Positions 20,810 to 64,000 of a DNA stretch of 64,000 bases are shown piece after piece (the stretch's first letter is position 1; every line of letters begins with the position of its first letter). The translations under genes and the position numbers were made by a program. The stretch spans positions 112,677,459-112,741,458 of the forward strand of contig OZ024823.1 in NCBI GenBank assembly GCA_964016985.1, written 5' to 3'. The stretch comes from Anodontia alba. Taxonomy: Eukaryota > Mollusca > Bivalvia > Lucinida > Lucinidae. The notes beneath the pieces were generated by a model. It searched no databases. It was given only the letters and a program-made list of their open reading frames with translations, and was not told the DNA's origin.

Positions 20810-20990
20810 AGCATATAGGCATAAATATCTGTATTTCTCCATAAAATATGTTGTGTGTTTCATTAGAACTGCCTGGGAGAGGTAATTCTAATGAATAAAA
20901 ACCAGGTATATTTTATTGAATAAACAGAAAAAATCATCAAATTATCACCAAATTACCCATCTTATCTGTTTCTCTGTCTTCATCATAAAC
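20770..20990. repeat. HP4-like palindrome
   Basis: AACAGATAAAGAGGGCATTT at the left pairs with TACCCATCTTATCTGTTTCT at the right. The centre is CATTAGAACTGCCTGGGAGA then GGTAATTCTAATG. Confidence 0.6.
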
Positions 20991-21339
20991 TTTGCCGATA
21001 TAAAATCTAAATTTCCCTTATCAGGCCCCTACCTGTAAGGGTGGCCAAAGTCACCAAGAATTTCTTATCTTCATCTCCTTAGAGTCATTAGGGTGTTATG
21101 CAATCCAAAATGTGTCTTTAACTCATTCGCATGTGAAATTGTTCGTTAAAAGATCAGCTTTAGAGCGTGATTTAAGAATGATTTGTTGTGGCAATCTTGA
21201 GACAAATATTTTTGTTTTGGGTAGGCTTCACAAAATAGAATAATTCTTTTGAAAACACAAAATCATCTCTATTTAAATTGTTTTAGCAAAAGTAAAAAAA
21301 ATAATAATAATAAAAAATAAAATAAAATAAGTACAATTT

Positions 21340-21690
21340 ATGTAGATACATATTATTTAGTTGTAAAAAAAATGTAGTTTAATATAGTCCAACAGGTAGT
21401 TATGACCTGGTCCAACTGAAATTGGTCTAAGGAATACACCTCATTGGTCCAACTGAAAATCACTTGGTGATTTGGTACAATGAATACAGGGCTTTAACTC
21501 AAGTTACTGCAAAATGCATTTTGTAACAAGGGTTAAAAACAAAATAAGTGAGAATAGCCTATCAATTGAAATGGTAAATTCAAGCCATTTATGTACATCT
21601 AAAATAATAATGAAATACCATTATTAAAATATTTTTTGGAAAGGCAATTGTTATTGAAAGCCCAACTGATTCGGGGTCCAACTGAACCTT
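21340..21690 (-). repeat. N-family copy N3 (inverted, without O insertion)
   Basis: It carries GTCCAACAGGTAGTTATGAC, GGTCTAAGGAATACACCTCA, CAAAATGCATTTTGTAACAA and ends CTGATTCGGGGTCCAACTGA. It shows the uninterrupted form of the sites where O3, O6 and O7 sit in other copies. Confidence 0.65.
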
Positions 21691-21905
21691 AACAGATGAC
21701 AAATTGATGACATTTTTTCTTATTTTTTTTCCCCATAAGACAGGTTTTGAAATTTTATGCAAATTGTCTAGACTGAAGACAATTTGTATGGAATGTCAAA
21801 TCCTGTGGAAACAATTTGTATGAAATGTCAAAACCTGTTTTCAGGGAAAAGTAAGAAAGTTATTCAAAATGTCATCTGCAGAAAATTTTATACAGAGTAC
21901 ATTTA
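21691..21905. repeat. HP1 MITE, with partial internal duplication
   Basis: Arms GTTTTGAAATTTTATGCAAA and GTATGAAATGTCAAAACCTG. A second partial arm (GTATGGAATGTCAAATCCTG) precedes the last one, the same arrangement as at 22912-23175. Confidence 0.75.
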
Positions 21906-22044
21906 ATTGTCAAAACAAGTTGATTGTAGTGTGAAAATATTAGGCTTCACAAAATATAATAATTCTTTCGAACATACAAAATTATCTCAAGTAAAATTGT
22001 TATATCAAAGTTAAAATAAAAAAAGAAAATGAATACAGTTTACA

Positions 22045-22209
22045 TAGATACATATGATTGAGTTGTAAAAATGTGGTTTAATATGGTCCAAAGGTATTTA
22101 TTATCTGGTCCAACTGGAACTGGTCCAAGGAATACACCCCCTTTGGTCCAATCACTTGGATCTGCAGTCCAAGGTCCAAGCGATTTGGTCCAAGGAATAC
22201 AGGGATTTA
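22045..22209 (-). repeat. N-family copy N4
   Basis: It contains GGTCCAACTGGAACTGGTCC, AAGGAATACACCCCCTTTGG and GATTTGGTCCAAGGAATACA. O6 begins in its TTTAACTCA segment. Confidence 0.65.
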
Positions 22210-22560
22210 AGCTCCTTTAACTCAAAAAAAGGTAAAAGAAAAGTCCAGGGAATGCCACAATCACAAACCGCAGCCCTTCCCAGACATCAAGAGGAAGAGG
22301 AAACTGACAAATCCAAACAAGCACAAATTGAACAAACGTACGAAAAGCACTAAGATTAGCTCTCTCTTCCCCAAGCGAGGTAATCGCAATACTAAAAGGA
22401 CAGAAAAACACAAGAACAAAAACACATTGTAAGACATACAACAAATCGCCTCGTAGAATAAACCACAAAGCAACAAAGAGTAAGATTAACACCGGGACTA
22501 CCGCCTTAGAACGGTCGGTAGAGTAAATCACCGGGGGTTTAAAGCACTTTTACAGCTAGC
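22210..22560 (-). mobile_element. O-family copy O6 in N4
   Basis: Read on the minus strand, it runs from TAGCTAGCTGTAAAAGTGCT to the family 3' end TTTTCTTTTACC plus T run. N-family sequence resumes immediately after (AGTCACTGCAAAATGCATTT). N3 has the joined form CTCAAGTTACTGCAAAATGC, so the empty site is visible. Confidence 0.7.
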
Positions 22561-22660
22561 TAAGTCACTGCAAAATGCATTTTTAAAGGGGAAGTTAAAA
22601 TTAAATATGCGGGAATAACCTGCTGAATGAAATGGTAATTCCAAGCCATTTACATATATC

Positions 22661-22752
22661 TAAAAAAAGGTAAGAGAAAAGTCCAGGGAGTGCCACAATC
22701 ACAAACCGCAGCCCTTCCCAGACCCCAAGAGGAAGAGGAAACCGACAAAATT
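22661..22752 (-). mobile_element. O-family copy O7, very short
   Basis: Only the last 90 bases of the family are present, from TTTGTCGGTTTCCTCTTCC to CTTTTCTCTTACCTTTTTTT (minus strand). N-family sequence lies on both sides. Confidence 0.7.
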
Positions 22753-22911
22753 ATGTACAAAAAAAAGGCAAAAAAATAATGATGATACTATAAAAATATT
22801 TTCTTGGTAAAGGCAATTTCTTACTGAAAGTCCAACAAAGGTCAGATTATTCTAAACATAATACATATACTTGATCCAATTCGGGGTCCAATTGAATCTT
22901 TACTACTTTCT

Positions 22912-23175
22912 AGGCTAATTCAGCAGATGACAAATTGATGACATTTTTCTATTTATTTATTTATTTATTTATTTATTTATTCATAAAACAGGTTTTGACA
23001 TTTAATGCAAATTGTCTCCACTGAAGACAACTTTGTATGGAATGTCAGATCCTGTGGAGACAATTTGTATGAAATGTCAAACCTGTTTTCAGGGTAAACT
23101 TTAAAAAACAAAAAACAAAAAAAACTTCAAAATGTTATCTGCTGAGAATTTTATACAGTGTACTAAGACTTCAAA
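22912..23175. repeat. HP1 MITE
   Basis: TTCAGCAGATGACAAATTGA opens it. A TTTA run (22951-22981) lies in the left arm. The centre has two right arms as at 21691. It ends TTATACAGTGTACTAAGAC. Confidence 0.75.
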
Positions 23176-23339
23176 ACTTTTAATTGTCAAAACAAGTTAA
23201 TTATAGTGTGAAACTATTGGCCTTCACAAAATATATGAATGCTTTCTAAAATATCAAATTATCCCAATTAAAATTGTTTTATCAAGAGAAAAAAAAATAA
23301 AATGAAATAAAATGTGAATAAATAAATAAATAAAATGAA

Positions 23340-23530
23340 GACAATTTACGTAGATATTTATTACTTTAGTTGTAAAAACATGGTTTAATATGGTCCAACA
23401 GGTATTTATGATTTGGTCCAACTGGAATTGGTCCAAGGAATACACCCCATTTGGTCCAACTGATAATCACTTGGACCAGTCCAAGTCCAATGGTCCAAGT
23501 GATTTGGTCCAAGGAATACTCTGACCCCTA
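23340..23530 (-). repeat. N-family copy N5
   Basis: It has GGTCCAACAGGTATTTATGA, GGTCCAAGGAATACACCCCA and GGTCCAAGTGATTTGGTCCA, near identical to N1 in reverse complement. Confidence 0.65.
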
Positions 23531-24189
23531 AAATGTGTTTCGTGTAAATGCTATACTGTAACTAGCTATAATGTGGATTTTAAGAGAAATTATTTTTTGA
23601 AATCAAATTTCAACCGTACAATTTTGTTTAAAACAAGAAAATATTATTTATTACATTGTCAATCAAAACTACATTATTAAATGCCATAAAATTGCAAATT
23701 TAGGGAAAAAATGCATATTTTATGTTTTAAAGTTTTAATCGAAAATTCAAAAATGGCATCACAGAATGTTGCATTGTGGGATATAAATATAGCATTGTAG
23801 GTTATATTTCTATTTATATCATTGAAGTTTTTTCGGATGTGACAAAATGTCCTATTTGATTTCATCTGGCATAACATCGCAATTGGGTGGACTTTTATGC
23901 GATTTTTGGCAAAATTATTCACATTGGCAGCTCTATCAGTATATATTAATTGAAATAGTAAAAATCTTTGTCATTTGATCTTTAAGACACCAACCTGTCC
24001 AGAACCTTTTTTACAGATATTTGAGACATGCTTATTAAACTTTAAGCTTAAATTTAAAATCTGTTGACACATCTAAAAGCTTAGGTTCTTCTTCACGTTT
24101 TATGATACACCCGTTTATTAGGTCATAATTTATATACTCGTCTTTAGTCTTAGTGCCGACAGTCAGAATCTAAAATTTATCAGTGTTAG
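23531..24189. other. Non-coding, no feature seen
   Basis: AT-rich sequence; short open frames look random. Confidence 0.45.
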
Positions 24190-25113
24190 CTTAAACTTCG
24201 TAGGGCGTTTTCGGGGTTTTGTCGCGGGCGCGGTGCCTTGTTGGAGAAATGTGGCTTCAGTCTGAAAACTCTTCTGCAACAAGGAATATCGGAGCCCGAA
24301 TTTTGCGGTGACTTGGTGTGCGGATTTAGAAAAATTGTGGGTGGGTCTGGCTTTTCGGGGCGGTTCGGGGGGCTTGTTGACCGTTATAAAGGGGTTGCTG
24401 TGGCCTGGATGTTGTGCGGCGGACTGCGTGCCTGGTTGTCGGCCCGGTCGTTGTTGGTGGCTGTGCTTCGCTCTTTGGTTGCGCGACGGCGGTTCGGGCC
24501 TCAGACTCGGTGACGGCCTCTTCGTAAAACTTTAACCAGTGGGTTGGGGCTTGACGATATGTCTTTGGCTTGGCCCGCCGTGGTTCAACTATTGGTTTTC
24601 ATTTACTCTGGCATACAGTAGAATTAGCCATGAGTACTCGTCTTTGTTTATTATAGTGATTAATTTGATTTTTATGTTTTCGCTTTGATGCATTGACTGA
24701 GTTGGGAGCCTTTATGCGAACCGAATTTTTATGTATTTATGTATTAAGAGTAGCATCGGGACCCAGGGTGAAGTTGGCTGGCTGTAAAAGTGCTTTAAAC
24801 CCCCCGGTGGTTTGCTCTACCGACCGTTCTAAGGCGGTGGTCCCGGTGTTAGTCTTACTCCTTGTTGCTTTGTGGTTTGTTCTACGAGGCGATTTGTTGT
24901 ATGTCTTTCCGTGTGTCGTTTTGTTCTTGTGTTTTTCAGTCCTTTTAGTATTGCGATTACCTCGCTTGGGGAAAAGAGAGCTAATCTTAGTGCTTTTCGT
25001 ACGTTTGTTCGGTTTGTGCTTGTTTAGATTTGTCGGTTTCCTCTTCCTCTTGGGGTCTGGGAAGGGCTGCGGTTTGTGATTGTGGCACTCCCTGGACTTT
25101 TCTCTTACTTTTT
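24190..25113 (+). mobile_element. O-family copy O8, long, G-rich form of the 5' region
   Basis: The first 330 bases are strikingly A-poor and G-rich for this region (for example TTCGGGGTTTTGTCGCGGGC). From 24530 on it matches O4 almost base for base and ends CTTTTCTCTTAC plus T run. The open frame at 24693-25079 parallels that of O4 but has no known homology. Confidence 0.65.
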
Positions 25114-25335
25114 TTGCCTTTGGTTATCGGAAAAGCAGCTGATTAGAGATCTATCTATTTGATCACTGTGCCTTTTTGTTTTTCTATTGGCTTTCTTTCT
25201 GCAGTCAGTTGCATTCGACCATTACCATTACCATTACTCCATGCACGTGGGACCTCCCAATCAAAAGGACGGAGCACTGTATTAACATTATCCTTGCCAA
25301 TGATGATAATGGAGCATATTCGTATCAGAAAATTT

Positions 25336-25432
25336 CTCACCTCGTGCGGGGCTCAAACGCGGGACCTACAACCAGAGGCTAATGCATCAACCACAACACT
25401 ACCACGCTGCCATGTCACTGGGTTGTATGGCT
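25336..25432 (-). repeat. tRNA-derived SINE head
   Basis: Minus-strand sequence has GCAGCGTGGTAGTGTTGTGG (box A-like) and CCCGCGTTTGAGCCCCGCAC (box B-like), 50 bases apart. The copy ends in a GAAA-rich stretch. Confidence 0.6.
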
Positions 25433-25445
25433 AATTCAAGAAGTG

Positions 25446-25525
25446 CGCGACAAAGAAAGAAAGAAAAAAGAGAGAAAGAAAGAAAGACAGACAGATAGAA
25501 AGAAAGAAAAAAAGAAAGAAAGAAA
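25446..25525 (+). repeat. GAAA microsatellite
   Basis: GAAA units with a GACAGACAGATA interruption. Confidence 0.9.
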
Positions 25526-25591
25526 CCGGATGAGCAATGTAAACTTTTTACAAACAACAGTCAGAGGTATTCTAATATGCACACCTCTAAC

Positions 25592-25611
25592 GGGGGGGGG
25601 GGGGGGGGGGG
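25592..25611 (+). repeat. Poly-G tract of 20
   Basis: An uninterrupted G run. Confidence 0.95.
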
Positions 25612-25680
25612 AAGCTGAATGAGGGATTTGAACTCTTAATTGGCCTCTGCAGCAACCATAGTTAGAGGTAAATTATTCTG
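25612..25680 (-). repeat. tRNA-like SINE fragment
   Basis: The minus strand reads ACCTCTAACTATGGTTGCTG then AGAGTTCAAATCCCTCATTC, a box B-like motif and its upstream arm. Confidence 0.4.
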
Positions 25681-25973
25681 AAGTGGGGTGATCCGGCAAA
25701 AGAAAAAGAATACATCAGCGTACGACATTGTGAATCATATGATCCTCTGGTTATTTTATTTCTATGGGTCAAATGTGCAAAAGAATAAAACACAAGATAG
25801 GATCTTATAATCAGGTGTGTTTTTTTTATTGTTGCTGTGTTTTTTATCCGGTCATCTCAATCAATATAATTTACAGTTTTGTTTATATATTTGAGGCTGC
25901 CATGTCTGTCTATCTGCTTAAAGTTCCTCCGGTAACTTATACGGAGCACACGTCCAATGCCTTAAAACGGGCT

Positions 25974-26075
25974 TGAATTTGTTTGTTTGTTGTTGTTGTT
26001 GTTTTTTTTTTGTTGTTGTTGTTGTTGTTTTTTTTTTTTTTTTTTTTTGTTTTTTTTTGTTGTTGTTTTTTGTTA
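25974..26075. repeat. T-rich/TTG simple repeat
   Basis: TTG units interspersed with long T runs. The Phe/Val-rich open frame over it is a by-product. Confidence 0.9.
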
Positions 26076-26262
26076 ATTTAAAGAGCTCAAAGCTGGTGAA
26101 TTATTATATACAGTATATGTGCTGTAACTTCTTTACACTTTTGCTGTCTCTTGTGCATTATCGAGAATTCGAAGACTGCCTCAGGGCAGCTGTCAATCAA
26201 TCAGTCAGACTTTTAACGTAGCCGGGCAACAGAGTCACATAGGGGCTACGCCTCAGGGCAGC

Positions 26263-26294
26263 ATACTTACCTGGTACAGGAGATACCGTGATCA
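26263..26294 (+). pseudogene. U1 snRNA 5'-end fragment (retro-inserted)
   Basis: ATACTTACCTGGTACAGGAG then ATACCGTGATCA corresponds to nucleotides 1-32 of U1 snRNA. It starts exactly at U1 position 1 and contains the 5' splice-site recognition sequence ACTTACCTG. It is flanked by a direct repeat CAGGGCAGC (26254-26262 and 26293-26301), consistent with a target-site duplication. Everything after nucleotide 32 is missing, so it cannot be functional. Confidence 0.65.
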
Positions 26295-26504
26295 GGGCAG
26301 CTACTCGCTACACTCGCTATCTGTGAATCTTATATATGTACTCTCTTGTACATAGTTCCAGTGACCCCAACTGTTCTGAACACAATCTTTCTGCGTTGAT
26401 AACATTCGAGGCATCAAGTGTTAACTGGGTTAGAAACGCTGGTTCATTCAGCTGTTGGATCTGGGAAGCTGACAGCACTGTCTTTGTTGACAATCTCATT
26501 ACAA

Positions 26505-26785
26505 TAACATGCCTATTCAAATATACTGAAAATTTTGCCACCAAAAAAATGAAAATTTTCAGATAAAAGAAACTGATATTTTTTCTTATTTCTGCTCAAA
26601 ATATAAATTGTGGGTATTCGTTAGAACCGCCTCGACGAGGTGGTTCTAACGAGTACCCACAATCTATGTTTTGAGCAGAAATAAGAAAAATAATGTATAC
26701 CCCTGTAAACCCCAGTTTTACTCTATAAAAGTTGGGTTTAAGGGGGTCAAAATTTTATAGGCGTGTTTTCGTGATGTCTTCTTAC
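26505..26785 (+). repeat. HP5 MITE, copy E1
   Basis: It is bounded by AACATGCCTATTCAAATA and GGCGTGTTTTCGTGATG. The central hairpin is nearly perfect: GGGTATTCGTTAGAACCGCC and its inverse. It lies upstream of the PEX6 start. Confidence 0.8.
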
Positions 26786-27570
26786 ATTCTTCTCTCAGAG
26801 ATTCATGAAATCTGCATTCAGAAAGACGAGTTTCTGGTGTATTTGAAGTTTACACACAGCGTCCACTGAATGTTGATTGAAGACAGTCCTGTTTGCTTGA
26901 AATATATTAACACCTTTTCATTCCGCTTTAGAAAGAAGGGGTGTGGGGGTTATTAAATTATTGGAAAATCGATGGGAGACCGTAAAGGTCCAAAAACACC
27001 GCCGATATGTGTAAATAGACTCTTATGTTGGGGTTCCCTCATAGCTAGCTGCCTCTGTCTTGGACCCAGTATAGATCCGAGCCTCTGTGCAATTTTATAT
27101 TCTACTAAATTTTAATTCGTAATCATATTGATAAACAGGTTTAATAGATTTTTATGCAATATAGTTTCCACGGAGAGAATGCCAAGGAATGCCAAACAGG
27201 CAGAATCTGGTAAACCTTGTATTTCTAAATGTGTTTCAGACATTGCCTTTGGAACTTCTCTAAGCTTTCAACATCTTAACGTTTAAGTAATTGGACCTCC
27301 AAACCATAGAGTAGCTTGGGATAACAAACACGGACCATATGTGGCCATTCTGAGATGCTTTAAGCCCCGGCTTAAGCCCACTACCCCCATATGGAACCTG
27401 TCCCCATCAGCGAATATGCTGTACGTCTCCCGGGGTTTATTTTCTCCTCTATATCTACTTTTTCAGAGGTATTTCTTAACATACCTAGGTGAACCCAAGT
27501 GAAGCGCGGATTCTGATATGTCTACACAGGTCCCGTCTAACAAGATTTGAAATTCCGATCATGATTGGCA
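26786..27570. other. PEX6 upstream region
   Basis: No recognised repeat or coding frame. It presumably contains the PEX6 promoter, but I see no clear TATA box or initiator. Confidence 0.4.
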
Positions 27571-27597
27571 ATTCTGTTCTGTTCTGTTCTGTTCTGT
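27571..27597 (+). repeat. (TTCTG)5 microsatellite upstream of PEX6
   Basis: Five tandem TTCTG units end about 50 bases before the start codon, probably in the 5' UTR or core promoter. Confidence 0.85.
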
Positions 27598-27644
27598 ACG
27601 ATGGGTTTCATTTCGGTCCGATGTGAGATTATCACCAAACAAAC

Positions 27645-62742
<35,098 letters not shown>

Positions 62743-62847
62743 TAGAGTACAAAAGGAAATATTTTTAATAAATATATCGTATACCTATGGTTGAGTTGTA
62801 CATGTTTTTTTTTAACTGAATAAGGGATGTCACATGTATATGAATTA

Positions 62848-63450
62848 TGTCTCCCCCATTCAGGATGGGGAGACATATTGTTGTTCCCATGATCTGTCCA
62901 TCCCCGTATGTCACAAAATTGTGTCTGCTCTATAACTTGAAAACCATTTGAGATGTTTTCGTGAAACTATTCAGAAATGTAAAGCACCATGAGTGACATG
63001 CAGAACACAAGAACCACAACTCTGGTTTTCCTACTTTCAGCGTTGTGGCCCATTGAACATTGTAAATAATGATTTTTATCATAAACTCATGTTGCTCTGT
63101 AACTTGAAAACCATTTAAGATATTTTCATGAAACTTTACCCAAAAATAAAGCATTATGGGACAGCATACATAATACAAGAACCATAACACTTATTTACCT
63201 ACTTTTGGGGTTACAACCCTTTGAACATCTTAAATAGTGATTTCTGTCATATACATGTGCCCACTCTTTAACTTGAAAACCCTTTGAAATATTTAACTTG
63301 AAAACCATTTGGAATATTTTCCTGTAAGTTTATACAAATTCTAAGCATCATGAGACAATGTGCAGAACACAAGAACCCTAATTTCTGTTTACCTACTTTT
63401 GGAGTTATAGCTCTTTTTGAAAATTGTAATTACTTCAATCTTTTTCACCA
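62848..63450. repeat. GGGGAGACATATTGT-type repeat
   Basis: TCTCCCCCATTCAGGATGGG opens it, followed by three to four degenerate copies of a roughly 125-base unit with TAACTTGAAAACCATTTGAG, GTGAAACT and AGCACCATGAG. I associate this repeat with bivalve genomes. The right end is unclear. Confidence 0.55.
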
Positions 63451-64000
63451 GTGCTAAGTTGAATCTGCTGGCATATTAATGCTTACTAACTTTACAAAGC
63501 AGTACTCAAAAGGGAGAGATATCTGTTTTCATCTAGAAAAAAAATTCTAGTTTAATATAGTATGTATGCAGTTTACCTAGAGTAATGTAGGAAAATGTAC
63601 AATATACAGTATATGTGCCTGAATGTGAGAAAATTACATGCAAATATCCATTGTTAAATCATTTGTTATTCATTAAATGGATATAAATTATTGAAATTGT
63701 TTACAAGTTTACTTCTTTATCAAATGAATCTGATATCTGATGTCTTAGTATGTTAACACCTTGTATTGGCAACTTGTAGTACATCTTTCACCAGATTCAG
63801 TGGTAATTTTGCAGATTTTTTAATATTGTGATAAAATGAATATGATCTGGAATTTTTTATTTAGATCCTTTTGACATACTATCCTTTTGAACTTAAAATT
63901 CGCATCCACAAAGTTTTTTACTACAGTTTCTCTCACGTTTTTCATTGGATTGGCTTGAAATTTTGAATATATTCTGCCTGTGACCTGAAGATGTGCATGC
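63451..64000. other. PEX6 intron 14, no feature seen
   Basis: AT-rich intron with no exon; the missing D2 exons must lie beyond the window. Confidence 0.5.

Noticed and set aside
26263..26294. Functional U1 snRNA gene
   Set aside because: Only the first 32 nucleotides are present; stem-loops I-IV and the Sm site are missing.

Overview
The window looks like nuclear DNA of a marine or freshwater mollusc, most likely a bivalve. It is AT-rich, its genes have short exons in long introns, and its repeats include types I associate with bivalve genomes (an AGCTCACCTGAGC-ended element, a GGGGAGACATATTGT element, many palindromic MITEs). I could not identify the species.

Only two protein-coding genes can be supported, and they point away from each other. 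On the minus strand, 1981-6043 carries four exons of ERCC2 (XPD), the 5'-3' helicase of TFIIH. They encode residues 2-120, including helicase motif I and the first Fe-S cysteine. The rest of the gene lies off the left edge, and a tiny first coding exon (ATGAA) probably lies upstream, perhaps at 12113-12117. On the plus strand, 27645-62714 carries the first 14 exons of PEX6, the AAA+ ATPase of the peroxisomal receptor-export complex. All splice phases agree and give 937 complete codons, ending just after the D2 Walker A motif. The remaining D2 exons lie off the right edge.

Everything else is repeats. From 6.8 to 14.6 kb there are four inverted-repeat (foldback-like) elements whose arms are tandem arrays of a short motif (FB1-FB4). 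One of them contains a small LTR element (TRIM, 11244-11713) with a 5S-rRNA-like promoter in its LTRs. Another splits a dead non-LTR reverse transcriptase. From 15.9 to 25.1 kb there is a nest of two interleaved families: N (GGTCC-rich, palindromic ends) and O (5'-truncated copies sharing a 3' end that finishes in a T run). Two O copies differ by a dense cluster of A/G differences. A 140-bp satellite array lies at 19.1-20.0 kb. A 32-nt U1 snRNA 5' fragment lies at 26263.

The introns of PEX6, and to a lesser degree ERCC2, are packed with palindromic MITEs. I use these labels: HP1 (core AATTTGCATGAAATGTC), HP2 (ends TTAACCCTTGTCCTGCTGAA, core GATCCAGATCAGTTGGCTTC), HP3 (ends TATTGGGACAGACAG, core GTAGACCCAGATCAGATGC), HP4 (ends CATAGCTCCAGATAAGAGG, core GGGTACTCATTAGAAGTGCC), HP5 (ends ATCACGAAAACACGCCTAT, core GGGTACTCGTTAGAACCGCC), HP6 (ends GGGCCCAGTTGTTCAAAACT). 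There are also a mariner fossil, a 1.42-kb element with Tigger/pogo-like ends, several tRNA-derived SINE heads and many microsatellites. All coordinates were read by eye; repeat boundaries are accurate to about 10-20 bases, exon boundaries to the base where a splice site is given.
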